The notes under the pieces: generated by a model
Seen by the model: only the letters and a program-made list of their open reading frames with translations
Database searches by the model: none
Told to the model about the DNA's origin: nothing
From: Adiantum capillus-veneris
Taxonomy: Eukaryota; Streptophyta; Polypodiopsida; Polypodiales; Pteridaceae
Reading direction: 5' to 3'
Length of the DNA stretch: 64,000 nucleotides
NCBI GenBank assembly: GCA_014529385.2
Contig: CM043962.1
Coordinates: 125,100,470 to 125,164,469 of the forward strand
Shown here: in pieces, positions 1-10,300 of the stretch
Layout of the letters: each line of letters begins with the position of its first letter
How positions within the stretch are numbered: the stretch's first letter is position 1
Program-made: the position numbers and the translations under genes

Positions 1-145
1 GATCTCTCTGCCAAGGGTAAGACCACCACCACCCAGGTAACCAGGGCTGATTCCACCGGTCCAAATCCTTCGACCACCTGTACAACAACCACCACCACAA
101 CCTCTTATTCCACCGCTACCCCCACCACCTGCTATAAACCAAGCA

Positions 146-919
146 GTGAGTGTTATTATCTTGGAAGATAAAGGGAAGGAAAAGGTAGAAGAACTAGTTC
201 AAGAGAATCACAAAGGGAAAGCAAAAGTAGAAGAAGTGGATGCCATGGGAGTGGAGCATGCCAGGCACGAAGAAGCCTCTCAAAAAGAAGAGAAAATGAA
301 AGGAAAAGGCGAGTCTATCAAGCAGGCATCTAAGCCTCGACGGAAGATAGACATCGTGGATTTTTCACTAGGTGAGTATGCTAAACCATATGAATTAGTT
401 CAGGATGTGTTGATGCAGGGCCCGAAGATAACTTGGCCCCAATTACTCCATCTTGCGCCAAGGATGAGAAGGCAATGGATGAAGATGGTAAGTACAAGAA
501 GATCAAGACCAAGGATAGCTGGGGCTATCTCTAGGCGGGACCTTGACGGCATCCTACCACCCATGGATGCCCACATCAAGGGGCAACGTATCTCAAACGT
601 CTACATAGATGGTGGCATGCAGATATGCATCATGAGTAAAAACGTGATGCACCATCTAGGCCTAGAGGTGAGTAGGCCAGTACCCTTCCAAGCCAAAATG
701 GCAAATAACGTGATGCACCATCTAGGCCTAGAGGTGAGTAGGCCAGTACCCTTCCAAGCCAAAATGGCAAATAACGTGAGAGTGAAATGCGTAGGCATTG
801 TGAATACGATCAAAGTAAAGGCATTCAATATAGAAGTAGAGGTAGACATTTTTGTCATGCCACACAAAGGGGAGGGCTACCCTATCATTCTTGAAAGACC
901 CTGGCTCATGGCTATGTAA
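146..919 (+). pseudogene. gag-pol piece with retropepsin domain (element A)
   Basis: Open frame of 257 codons. Residues 1-75 are Lys/Glu-rich and look like the basic linker after gag. Around residues 150-250 is a retropepsin-type protease: the active-site stretch reads YIDGGMQICIM, and PIILERPW near the end is the usual hydrophobic-hydrophobic-Gly-x-P-W loop with Gly replaced by Glu. Element B has DGGAQICVI at the same place, so the DGG triad is a family trait and the Glu is probably damage. The frame contains an in-frame tandem duplication of 22 codons at 641-772. The first ATG of the frame is not a real start, because upstream bases read as linker. Confidence 0.7.
641..772 (+). repeat. 66-bp in-frame tandem duplication
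   Basis: Bases 641-706 and 707-772 are identical by eye. They duplicate 22 codons beginning NVMHHLGLEV just behind the protease active site of element A. The frame is kept, but the protease fold would be disturbed. Confidence 0.9.
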
Positions 920-977
920 GCTAAGCAAGACTGGAGTACCGGAATGATTCAGATGAAGGATTGGGAAGCAATGCAAC

Positions 978-1331
978 ATGATCTTGGAGGCTTCAGAAGA
1001 TGAGTCCACCAATGACTATTCGTCCACCTCACGAGAAGAAACAAAAACAACTGAAGAAAGTGACAGTAGCATTGAGGTGATGGGGGTCATCCTGAAAGAC
1101 CCAAAAAGATTGACACAATCTGAAGCATCACCGACAAACCAAGAGGGACCATCAAGTACGCAATCCTTAGAGGATACAAGTAAGTTACATCGGATGCTCT
1201 CCAATGAGTTAATCGATGAAGAGAGGAAGGAATATGTCTCCATGCTAGGTAACTTCACCACATTGTTCATTGATGGTTATGATAAGATCACAAGAATCAC
1301 AGTAGTACAACATCGCATAAGACTCAAATAA
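978..1331 (+). pseudogene. Acidic linker before reverse transcriptase (element A)
   Basis: 117-codon frame rich in Ser, Thr, Glu and Asp, ending in residues like those that lead into the reverse transcriptase (LSNELIDEERKEYVSMLGNF, then FIDGYDKI). Element B has the same layout at 38.8-39.15 kb, where an acidic stretch is followed by MEKDIYLHMLASFPDLF. It is the protease-to-polymerase connector, separated from the neighbouring pieces by stops. Confidence 0.55.
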
Positions 1332-1833
1332 GGAAGTAAACTCATAGTGCAAAAGATCACAAGACTTGGGGTAATCCAACAAGAGTCACTACTCAAAGAA
1401 GTGAGGAATTTGCTACAGGCAGGTTTCATTTACCCCATCAAAGACTCATAATGGGTCTCTCGAGTAGTAGTCACACCAAAGAAGAATGGCAAGTGGAGAG
1501 TCTGTGTGGACTATTAAACCTCTCAATGCATCCACAAAGAGGGATCACTTTCCCCTCCCATTCCAAGATGAAGTGGCAGGTTATGAGCGCTACACAATAT
1601 GTGATGGCTACTCAGGATACTTTCAAATTAGTATCACAGAAGAAGACAAAAAAAAAACAACTTTCATAACACCTTGGGAATGCTTTGCTTATAGAGTGAT
1701 GCCTTTTGGCCTCACCAACACTCTGGCCACATTCCAACGTTATGTTACTTTTGTCTTCCAACCATACTTTGGAACGTTAGTACGGGTCTTCATAGATGAT
1801 TTTTGCACCTATAGTTCACGCTCCCTCCATTAG
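1332..1833 (+). pseudogene. Reverse transcriptase, fingers and palm (element A)
   Basis: RNA-directed DNA polymerase relic. Before 1486 the frame is broken, but GKWRVCVDY-like residues can be read across two frames. From 1486 one frame gives GYSGYFQISITEEDKKKTTF, MPFGLTN and the catalytic box FIDD (1789-1800; the usual form is Y/F-x-D-D). The frame ends at a TAG at 1831-1833 just after the palm. The metal-binding aspartates of the box are still present; damage is by stops and frameshifts upstream and downstream. Confidence 0.8.
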
Positions 1834-1869
1834 AGAAAAGTCTATGATGGCCTGACCAGGCTGCAAACC

Positions 1870-2415
1870 TTGGGTGGCCAACTCAACGTGGATAAGTGTC
1901 ACATTGGTGAAAGAAAAGTCACTCTCCTTGGCCATGTAATTTCAGCAAAAGGGATTGAGGCTGACCCTAGCAAGATTCAAGCTTTGGTATCTTTGTCAAC
2001 ACCCACCACAGCTCAACAGTTGGTCTCTTTCCTTCAGAAGGTAAGATACTTGAGCAGGTTCATTCACTTGCTATCTCAAGTGGTTCTCCCTCTACAACAA
2101 GTCCCCCAGAGGAATTTCTTCTCATTGAGTGAAGAAAATGAGCAGCAATTTACTGAGCTGAAGCAAATCCTAGCCACACTTCCCACCATTTCACCCCCCA
2201 GATTGGACGAGCCATTTTATGTGAACCCCAGTGCAGGAAGTGATACACTTGGAGCCATACTAATGCAAAAGGACCCCCAAACTTCTTTCATGTGTCCTAT
2301 CTACTTCTCTAGTCGTGTCATGACCCCATCAGAAAAGGGATTCACCGCAGTTAGAACACATGGTGCTCACACTAATGTTTGCTACCACAAAGTTCTGCTC
2401 TTATCTACTGCCTAG
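1870..2415 (+). pseudogene. Reverse transcriptase thumb and first RNase H (element A)
   Basis: 181-codon frame. Residues 1-70 match the thumb and connection (VTLLGHVISAKGIEADPSKI). From about residue 115 an RNase H-like stretch follows: PFYVNPSAGSDTLGAILMQK, then IYFSSRVM and an E/K-G-F-T motif. The first catalytic Asp of RNase H, normally in a Y/F-V-D-A-S motif, is Asn here (YVNPSAG); element B has the same Asn (YVNPSVG). This suggests the family's first RNase H is degenerate, as described for gypsy RNase H when a second domain is present. Frame lost at 2413. Confidence 0.75.
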
Positions 2416-2467
2416 ACCCTTTGTAATTCTGAAAATGGAGGAGGTTTTTTCGTATGTAATGTGACAC

Positions 2468-3013
2468 ATGGATGTCTCATCTAGGATCTCTAAATGGTTG
2501 GTTAGATTACAAGAGTTTGACTACACCATGCAAGTAGAAAACTCCTCCAAGGCTAGTCTAGCAGGTATTCTCACTCATTGCCACTATGAGAAGAAGCTGA
2601 AGGTCAACACGGAAGAAAACTCCTCCAAGGCTAGTCTAGCAGGTATTCTCACTCATTGCCACTATGAGAAGAAGCTGAAGGTCAACACGGAAGCAAAAGA
2701 AGAGACACCAATGGTAGAAATTCCTAAGCTAGAAAGAGCTCGCTCTCTTTTCTTTGACGGAGCATACAAGAGAATAGTGGACCAGTCTGCAGCTTGTATC
2801 ATCATTTTCAATGAGCAACAGGAAAGGGTATTCTCCATTGGGCAGCTATTACACTCCCACTCCAACAACGAAGCAAAGTATGCAGCTTTAATTCTTCGGT
2901 TAGAACAGTGTATTTTGCAAGGGATTCAGCGCCTAAATGTGTTTGGTGATGCTTTGCTTTCGATAAAGAAATACGGAAAATCCGGTTTTACTTGGTCAAC
3001 TACGCCAAGTTAA
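2468..3013 (+). pseudogene. Second RNase H domain (element A)
   Basis: 181-codon frame. After a connector with a 26-codon tandem duplication, the domain begins at about residue 85 with LFFDGAYKRIVDQSAACIII, followed by HSHSNNEAKYAALILRLEQC and VFGDALLSIKKYGK. These are the D, E and D positions of a plant- or archaeal-type RNase H. Such a domain after the usual RNase H marks Tat-lineage gypsy elements. The 3' end is frameshifted near 3010, and the relic continues as FEVVQLFHVPR-like residues. Confidence 0.75.
2537..2692 (+). repeat. 78-bp in-frame tandem duplication
   Basis: Bases 2537-2614 and 2615-2692 are the same by eye and duplicate 26 codons (NSSKASLAGILTHCHYEKKL and on) of the connector between the two RNase H domains. 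This is a second, independent in-frame duplication in element A. Confidence 0.9.
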
Positions 3014-3199
3014 GGATCTTTTAAGAAAGTTTGAAGTAGTGCAATTATTTCATGTCCCCAGGAAAGAAAATTAGGAGGCAAATGCTCTAGCCAAGGAAAG
3101 AATACAAGACGTTCCCTATAGGAGCAATCAAACTAAAACTACCCCTCTTTGAAGGTAGTGATGCTATTCTCAACATTATCAGCTTCTTAGACACAGGAG

Positions 3200-4029
3200 A
3201 ATGTTCGGAAGGGTACACTAAGGGCCATAAATAGTGGCTGGTTAGGAAGTCTACAAGATACCACCTTGTAAACAACCACTTGTATTGTAAACGCAAGGAT
3301 CAGATTCTCAGTCAAGTACCAACCTCCAGTGAGATCACATAGGTAATTTCAAGTTGCCATGATGGTGTCTGCGGCGGTCATTTTGTTTTAGATATCACCA
3401 GTAGGAAGATTCTACAGGGAGGATACTCTTGGCCTAGTCTGAACAGGGATGTGTATCACTGATGTAAAACATGCAAGGTCTGTCAAGTGGCTAGTGATCG
3501 CACACTAACCTTTGAACCACAGACTTCTATCATCTCATACGGTCCGTTTGAGAAATGGGAAATAGATGCAATCGGTCCTCTACAAAGGGCCCAATCAGGT
3601 AAACTATACATTCTAGTTGGTGTAGACTACATGACCCGATGGGCGAAAGCAGCAACCACCACCCGCATTACAGCTCAAGAGGTAGCAAAGGTCATATTTG
3701 AGCACATCTGTTGCCGTTTTGGCACTCCTCTTGAGATAATATCTGATAGGGGGCCAGGTTTCAGAGACGATCTGGTGGGAGAACTAATGAAAAAGTTAGG
3801 CATTACATGCCGACAGTGTAATGGCCTAGTAGAAAAGGTAAACGGAATGATCTGCAAAATCATCACAAAGCATGTGAATAACCACACAGAAGACTGGGAT
3901 AAACATCTCATGGCCGCTCTATGGGCCTACCGAACGACGTTCCGAACATCATTATGTTTCACCCCTTTCCATCTAGTTTACAAAAAGGAGGAAATTCTAC
4001 CCATTGAGGTACAGATAGCCAGCTTATGA
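3200..4029 (+). pseudogene. Integrase zinc-binding region and catalytic core (element A)
   Basis: Relic of integrase. The HHCC zinc-binding part is readable near 3350-3490 as CHDGVCGGHF followed by C-KTCKVCQV, with an in-frame stop between. The core (3487-4029, 180 codons) shows the first Asp in WEIDAIGP, the second in IISDRGPGF and the Glu in NGLVEKVNG. Between LGITC and QCNGLVEKVNG about seven residues that normally hold HSTPYYP are missing, so the catalytic loop is shortened. The piece ends at a TGA after LPIEVQIASL. Confidence 0.8.
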
Positions 4030-4186
4030 GTCATGGCTAGCCAATTCCAATGCCCAATTGTAAATATCCGCAACCACATCCTGGATCAGGAAAGGCTCCA
4101 ACTAGATAGGGAAGATGCAATCAATCACTATGTAGCATAGGCAGAGCGACGGCAACTCACCTTCAATCAAGGGCCTGGAAAAAGGC

Positions 4187-4462
4187 ATGTTAGTATTGAG
4201 ATACGCTAACATATTTGACACGAGGAAGGACAAGAAATTTCAACCCCAATGGGAAGGACCATTCATTGTCAAAAGGCGCTATGACAACGACAGCTATAAG
4301 TTGATGGAAGCAGATGGGAGAACTCACAAGACTAGAGTTAATGGATGGAGGCTAAAGAGGTATTTCCTTAAGTTTGATCCAAAGTTCATGATAGTTATTC
4401 CAGAACAGGGAGAACCCTCCAACTCCGTGACTAAAGAATCAGAGGTAGGGCTAGAAGCATGA
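4187..4462 (+). pseudogene. Integrase C-terminal domain (element A)
   Basis: 91-codon frame that reads KFQPQWEGPFIVKRRYDNDS and then a TRVNGWRLKRYF tail, the usual C-terminal part of gypsy polyproteins (GPF/Y module). It is the last coding piece of element A; the stop at 4460-4462 is probably the natural pol stop. Confidence 0.7.
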
Positions 4463-4559
4463 ATGCCTCTAGCCAGACGAGAGGGCTAATGACTCCCGGT
4501 TTTCGAAACCGCGACCGCGAGAACCAAACCCCAAGAAGGGGAGAGCATATTACCAAGGA

Positions 4560-4834
4560 AAAATGAAAAAAAAACAGTTTTCTTCTAACATTCACCACCC
4601 CTCTAGGCTTAACCACTGGCGGGGCGCCACCAATTTGGCCACAGCTCTCCATTATTGCCAGAAGACAGAGCCCTCTCTCTCCTGTTGCTTAGCTCCACCA
4701 ACACTCTCTCTCTCACTTACCTTGCTTCTGCATCGCCCGATCCAATGGGCGCATAAAAAAACATTTCCACTGTCTATATTCTCTAGCGGGCCGCCACGCT
4801 TTTGTATAATTCTGTCTCTCTTTCATTATTCACA

Positions 4835-4838
<4 letters not shown>
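4560..4838. other. Short non-coding link
   Basis: Pyrimidine-rich DNA between the end of element A and the microsatellite block. The open frames here come from CT richness. No gene seen. Confidence 0.6.

Positions 4839-4870
<32 letters not shown>
4839..4870. repeat. (CT)n microsatellite
   Basis: Uninterrupted CT dinucleotides; first of a cluster that runs to 6.5 kb. Confidence 0.95.
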
Positions 4871-4874
<4 letters not shown>

Positions 4875-5076
4875 TCGCCCATACCCTGCCTAGCGGGCCG
4901 CCATACCTCACCCCTCCCTCTTCCCTCTCATCCACACTCCCTCGACCTCACTCTCCCCTCCATCTCTCCCCTCTTGTTTTCTTCCCACCGGTGGACCACC
5001 GCTCTATCTTCCCCTCCCTCAATTAGCTCTCACTCTCTCCCTCTGAGTAAGCGGCCCCGTAGGCATGGAATAGAAT

Positions 5077-5078
<2 letters not shown>

Positions 5079-5150
<72 letters not shown>
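5079..5150. repeat. (CT)n microsatellite
   Basis: Pure CT run of about 72 bp following the linker AGGCATGGAATAGAATAA. Confidence 0.95.
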
Positions 5151-5153
<3 letters not shown>

Positions 5154-5184
5154 AAGTCACCCCCACATACCCTCTTTCTCTTAT

Positions 5185-5216
<32 letters not shown>

Positions 5217-5308
5217 ATAAAACCACACACCCTCCCTTATTGGCCCGTTGCTCATCACCCTCTCCCCATCCTGTTGACCTTACCCCCCCCCCCCCCCCCC
5301 CCCCCCCC
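5185..5308. repeat. Poly-C and CT tracts
   Basis: A C run that turns into CT (5185-5216), 60 bp of mixed pyrimidine-rich sequence, then about 26 consecutive C (5283-5308). Long poly-C like this is rare and hard to sequence, so its exact length is uncertain. Confidence 0.9.
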
Positions 5309-5338
5309 TAGCTCTTTGTCGGCATACGCTCGCCTGAG

Positions 5339-5475
<137 letters not shown>

Positions 5476-5515
5476 CCCGGATCAGCCCATGCGGGCGCAG
5501 CTAGTCCATAGGAAC

Positions 5516-5518
<3 letters not shown>

Positions 5519-5582
<64 letters not shown>
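5519..5582. repeat. (CT)n microsatellite
   Basis: Pure CT run of about 64 bp. The preceding linker contains CAGCCCATGCGGGCGCAGC, which resembles the linker after the 6398-6494 run (CAGCCCACGTGGGTGCAGC). Confidence 0.95.
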
Positions 5583-6503
<921 letters not shown>

Positions 6504-6570
6504 CCGCTCGCTCTCTGTGTCAAGCAGCCCACGTGGGTGCAGCCGGTTATCAGATCCTACACTCTCTCTC

Positions 6571-6880
6571 AACCACACACACACACATACACACAATCAC
6601 ACACACACACCATCTCGCCCTCACTCACACACCCTCCTCGCGTTCTCTGCACAGTAGGAAATCAAAAAAGAAGAAAAAATAAATAAGTATATATATTTAT
6701 ATAAATAGCTTGCACTCCCTTGTTCCCACGCACACACACACGACATGTATTTACACACTCGTATATATACACACACATCTACACACACTCACATACATAC
6801 ATACATACATACATAAGTACACGGCACGCGCACCCACACAACCAAACAACACACATGTATATACGCATGCACTGAAAAGA
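6571..6880. repeat. (CA)n and (ACAT)n low-complexity DNA
   Basis: Interrupted CA tracts with an ACAT tetranucleotide run at about 6791-6814. The open frames on both strands are by-products of the repeat. Confidence 0.85.
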
Positions 6881-8197
6881 AAAACACACGAAGGACATTG
6901 ACGTTATCAATAGAAAGAAAGGAGACTTCCAAGTCGCACACCACCGACACCAAAACAAGCAAAGGCGCCGAAGGCATGCCCCGATTGACCCCGAAAATGA
7001 CGCTGCACCGATGCACCAGCTAGGCCGCCGTTAACCGGCATTGCATCCACGATGCCCTCTTCAGTAAAATCTGTAGGTTATCGTCATTTTTCCAATTTCA
7101 AAACAAATCTTGTAAAAAATCCCAATTTTTGTAAATTCTCAGCAGTCTCTTTGTGATGGTCACAAAGGCCCACCTAGAGGTTTTCCTTTATAATATTTCC
7201 CAAGACAAAGCAAGGATCAACCACCCAAGGCCCACGGCATTGCTTTGTCTCCCCTAATTAGAACCCTAATCTAAAGCAGCCATCACCTATAAAAAGGCAC
7301 TGAGAGGTCACTATCGGGGGGGGGAAGTTCATCAGAGGTCAGCACTTGGTAGTATTTTGGTGGGAGGGATTGGCAACATTTGCATCATGAGAGAGGAGAC
7401 TTAGTGTAGCAATTTTCTTTTGGAATTTTTACTATGTAAAGAAGCTATGTCTACATCTCAACTCCAATGGTCGATACACACACATTCATGTTAGCAAGGT
7501 TTTCCTGTCGTCTGTAAGTCATCTCTAGAGAATGCACTAGTAGGCAAAGCGCGACACTGACCTCGACGGCGTCGAAAAGCGCCAGAACCCAAACCGTTTT
7601 TTCCCAGATTCCCCAGTTAATCCTACTAGGCTGTGAAATCTATGTTAGACTCAAAATTTTCCCAATCGGATTCCTGTAGCTCATTTTGCAAGAATTCTGC
7701 AAAAGCAGGTATGGCCGCCTAATTTAGGCTTCCTGCTTCCATCTTCCAATTTCATTGAAATTTTTTGTGCTTGTCTCCCTTGTCTTTGTGACGAGCACCG
7801 TGTCTTCAGTTTTTCTATCTCAGCTCCTTTGCTATTTATTAGTAATTTTTGACCTGTTTATTGAAAAAATCAAAGAAAATAACAAAGTGCGCTAAAAAAG
7901 TAAAGTGAAAATTCAATAATTAAGAAAATCCATTAAAAAACACATCTTGATTGTTTTTTGATGGATTTCTTCATTTTTAAGTCTCAATATCAAGAAAAAT
8001 GATGAGAAATAACCAAAAGGGACTATTTTTTGATAATTTTCTGATAGTATATACACTAATTACAATCATTGGGGAGCTATTAGCCGTTAAATTTACCCTA
8101 TTAATGATATATAAGGACATTGTTAGTTAATTTTGCAAAAAATCACATGTTAACATCAAACTTTTTTCCTACCTCTTCAAACATTTCCCTTAATTAC
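6880..8197. other. Non-coding region with promoter-like element
   Basis: No frame longer than expected by chance. TATAAAAA at 7288-7295 follows an AACCCTAAT-containing upstream stretch and is followed by a G run and a possible splice donor (AAAGCAG|GTATGG near 7707). It could be a decayed promoter and leader or part of an LTR; nothing downstream decides this. The rest is AT-rich and unremarkable. Confidence 0.3.
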
Positions 8198-8593
8198 TTA
8201 GTACTCTTCCACCCCTCCTAGATGGTGTACTCCGGGATGACTGTGTGCATGGGTTGAACAATCATGTCTGTGTATATCCCTGGTTGTCTCTACCATGCTT
8301 TGAAGATAAATGCGGTTCAAACCATTATGATGTGCAAGAGGTGGGTCTTGAGTGATTAACTCAAGGGTTTCTAATGTTGAGGCTTGTTGTTGCTGTCTTC
8401 CAAAGAGCAAATCTTGTAGCTTGTGTGCTCTTTGCTTAATTGTACCATCATGATGCTTTAGCACGCTCATTTCCTGAGCTTTTGGTAGCAATAATGACTG
8501 TTGTCGAGCTTTTACCCGCCATTGATATCTTGGTTTGTCTCGATCAAAATGGTGTGGTTGATGTTTCAGAGGCTTAACTCTCCGTTGCTTGCA
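8198..8593 (-). CDS. Unrecognised basic open frame, possible last exon
   Basis: About 131 open codons on the minus strand from a possible acceptor (AATGCAAG) near 8594 to a TAA at 8198-8200. The predicted peptide is hydrophilic, His/Gln-rich (FGRQQQQASTLETLELITQ) and ends HSHPGVHHLGGVEEY. Composition is protein-like and not repeat-driven, but I do not recognise it. It may be a 3' exon of a gene fragment. No upstream exon was identified, and an ATG-only reading would start at 8491. Confidence 0.3.
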   Translation of the reverse strand, partial: CKQRRVKPLKHQPHHFDRDKPRYQWRVKARQQSLLLPKAQEMSVLKHHDGTIKQRAHKLQDLLFGRQQQQASTLETLELITQDPPLAHHNGLNRIYLQSMVETTRDIHRHDCSTHAHSHPGVHHLGGVEEY

Positions 8594-9091
8594 TTAGGAA
8601 GGGAATGGGGTATGCGAGAGCCTCTTTATTTGGTAGTTTAAGGAAATGCTTAAAGCTTAAGTCAAGTTTGACCAAGCCTTAAAGAGAGGGCAAAAAGGCC
8701 TATGTTGAGATTTTAAAAAATACCATTTGTATATTTTATATTTTGAAAATAGGCTACTTTAACACAAAAGAGAGGCGGGTAAATGAATTTTAAAATGTCT
8801 TTCACCATCTCTCTCCTCTCTCTTTAACATATAAAACACTCTCTCTCACTTAGTTCTCATTAAAAGAAGCACTTTTCAGCCCCCTTGTCCAAAAAGTAGA
8901 TTTTTCATATTCTCTCTCTGCATTGTCTCTCTAAAGTGTGAGCCAACTCTTTCTCTTTTCCCCCCTTTTCTCTCTTGTCACTTCCACCTCCCAGTCACCA
9001 AGAGGACATTCTATGCTGCCTACATCTGACAGAAAGTGCAGATCCTCCAAGGCTGCACATCGACTCTCTCTCTCACTCTCAGATTCCTTTA

Positions 9092-9098
<7 letters not shown>
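8594..9098. other. Non-coding, pyrimidine-rich stretch
   Basis: AT- and CT-rich DNA leading into the next microsatellite. No gene seen. Confidence 0.5.

Positions 9099-9177
<79 letters not shown>
9099..9177. repeat. (CT)n microsatellite
   Basis: CT run of about 79 bp, roughly 280 bp upstream of the unrecognised pseudogene at 9456. It could be part of its 5' leader. Confidence 0.95.
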
Positions 9178-9179
<2 letters not shown>

Positions 9180-9455
9180 GCTCTCTCTCCTCCCATTCCA
9201 GCTTCACGTGAGAGCAATGGAGAAATCCATTACCTCTATGTGCAGCTGCATTTCTCTCTCTAAATTCCTCATGGTCAATATTTTGAAATTAAAAAAAGAT
9301 TGAGCTACACTCCCTCTCTTTCTTCTCTCCACAACATAATCCTTCTCTACTATCTCTGAGTACCTTCCACTTTTTCCCTCCATAAACAGATTTCCCTGCT
9401 TGCAGTAGTGACCATTACACATTCTCTCACTATTTTTCTTGATTAGCTAACAAAC

Positions 9456-10132
9456 ATGTCATTCAATCTCCCTCCACTGCAAGACATTACTAACAGGCCA
9501 AAACGATATCGATTAAATGCTGATTTGGAGCAGGAGTATGCTACTGTGAAACTTGGCACATCAATTCCCAATGCTACAGATCATCTACAAAGCATTGGGG
9601 GCAAGGCAATCAACTTATGGGTTGATGGCCACATTTACTCAGGTGATCCAACAACTAATGCATCACTACCCTTTCGTAATGTCACTGAGCTTCTGTGTTT
9701 TATTGGAGATGGAAGAGGCAGACTGTTTACCTATTACCGGAGATTGTATTCAGCTTTTGTCAATGGAAAGGCAGCAAGTAAACATCTCTTGGCTGCCTAT
9801 TCATCACTACAAGAGATGTCTGCGAAAGATCTATAGCAAGTTAGAGAGGAAGCCAACAAGAAGATGAAGGAACTGAACGATGAGATGGCAAATCTCAATG
9901 AAAAAGTACAGCAAAAAAAAAAAAGAGCAGGAGCGTCGACGAGACAATTATGTTCAACTACAACACACTTCACGCAATATGCATCGGCGAATCGATCATC
10001 TCACACACATTCCCCTCAGCTACCACATTCGTAAGTGCAAGAGACAAGCGATGTCCTTGCTATCCTCCAGTAGTGGAGCTTGAAAGAAACGTGTCCGTCA
10101 AACTCAGTAAGAATATTGATGCAAGATTTTGA
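9456..10132 (+). pseudogene. Unrecognised gene relic with coiled-coil tail
   Basis: The ATG at 9456 (context ACAAACATGTCA, after a CT-rich leader) opens 126 codons with normal protein composition: MSFNLPPLQDITNRPKRYRL, then a globular part with FRNVTELLCFIGDGRGRLFT. A TAG at 9834 sits where the frame would give Gln (CAG to TAG), and the frame then continues with heptad-like QVREEANKKMKELNDEMANL, a coiled coil. A run of A near 9907-9921 shifts the frame, and QERRRDNYVQLQHTSRNMHR continues in another frame. So it once encoded roughly 200 residues. I do not recognise the family. It converges with the minus-strand relic at 10,301. Confidence 0.45.
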
Positions 10133-10300
10133 TTTCCTATATGTTCTATAGGTTTGTGTAATGGTAATTCAATATGCAGAAACAAACATGAAGTGACAAA
10201 CAAAATACAGAAGACAAAATTATTGTATATTTCTCTGGATATTACATCATGGCTGGTTGGTTTTCTTGTAAATCACATCTTTTGGTATAGGGCGAATGGC

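Larger units (their letters stand above)
1..4560 (+). mobile_element. Ty3/gypsy remnant A (Tat-like, dual RNase H)
   Basis: Decayed internal region of a plus-strand LTR retrotransposon; the 5' LTR lies outside the window. Pieces occur in the order protease, acidic linker, reverse transcriptase, RNase H, a second RNase H, integrase and integrase C-terminus. A second RNase H between the first one and integrase is known from the plant Tat lineage, so I place it there by domain order. Element B (36.1-40.85 kb) has matching motifs and is probably the same family. Bases 1-145 read as a Thr/Pro-rich gag-pol linker. Many stops and frameshifts separate the pieces, so it cannot move by itself. A purine run near 4533-4546 may be the polypurine tract; I could not find an LTR after it. 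Confidence 0.85.
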
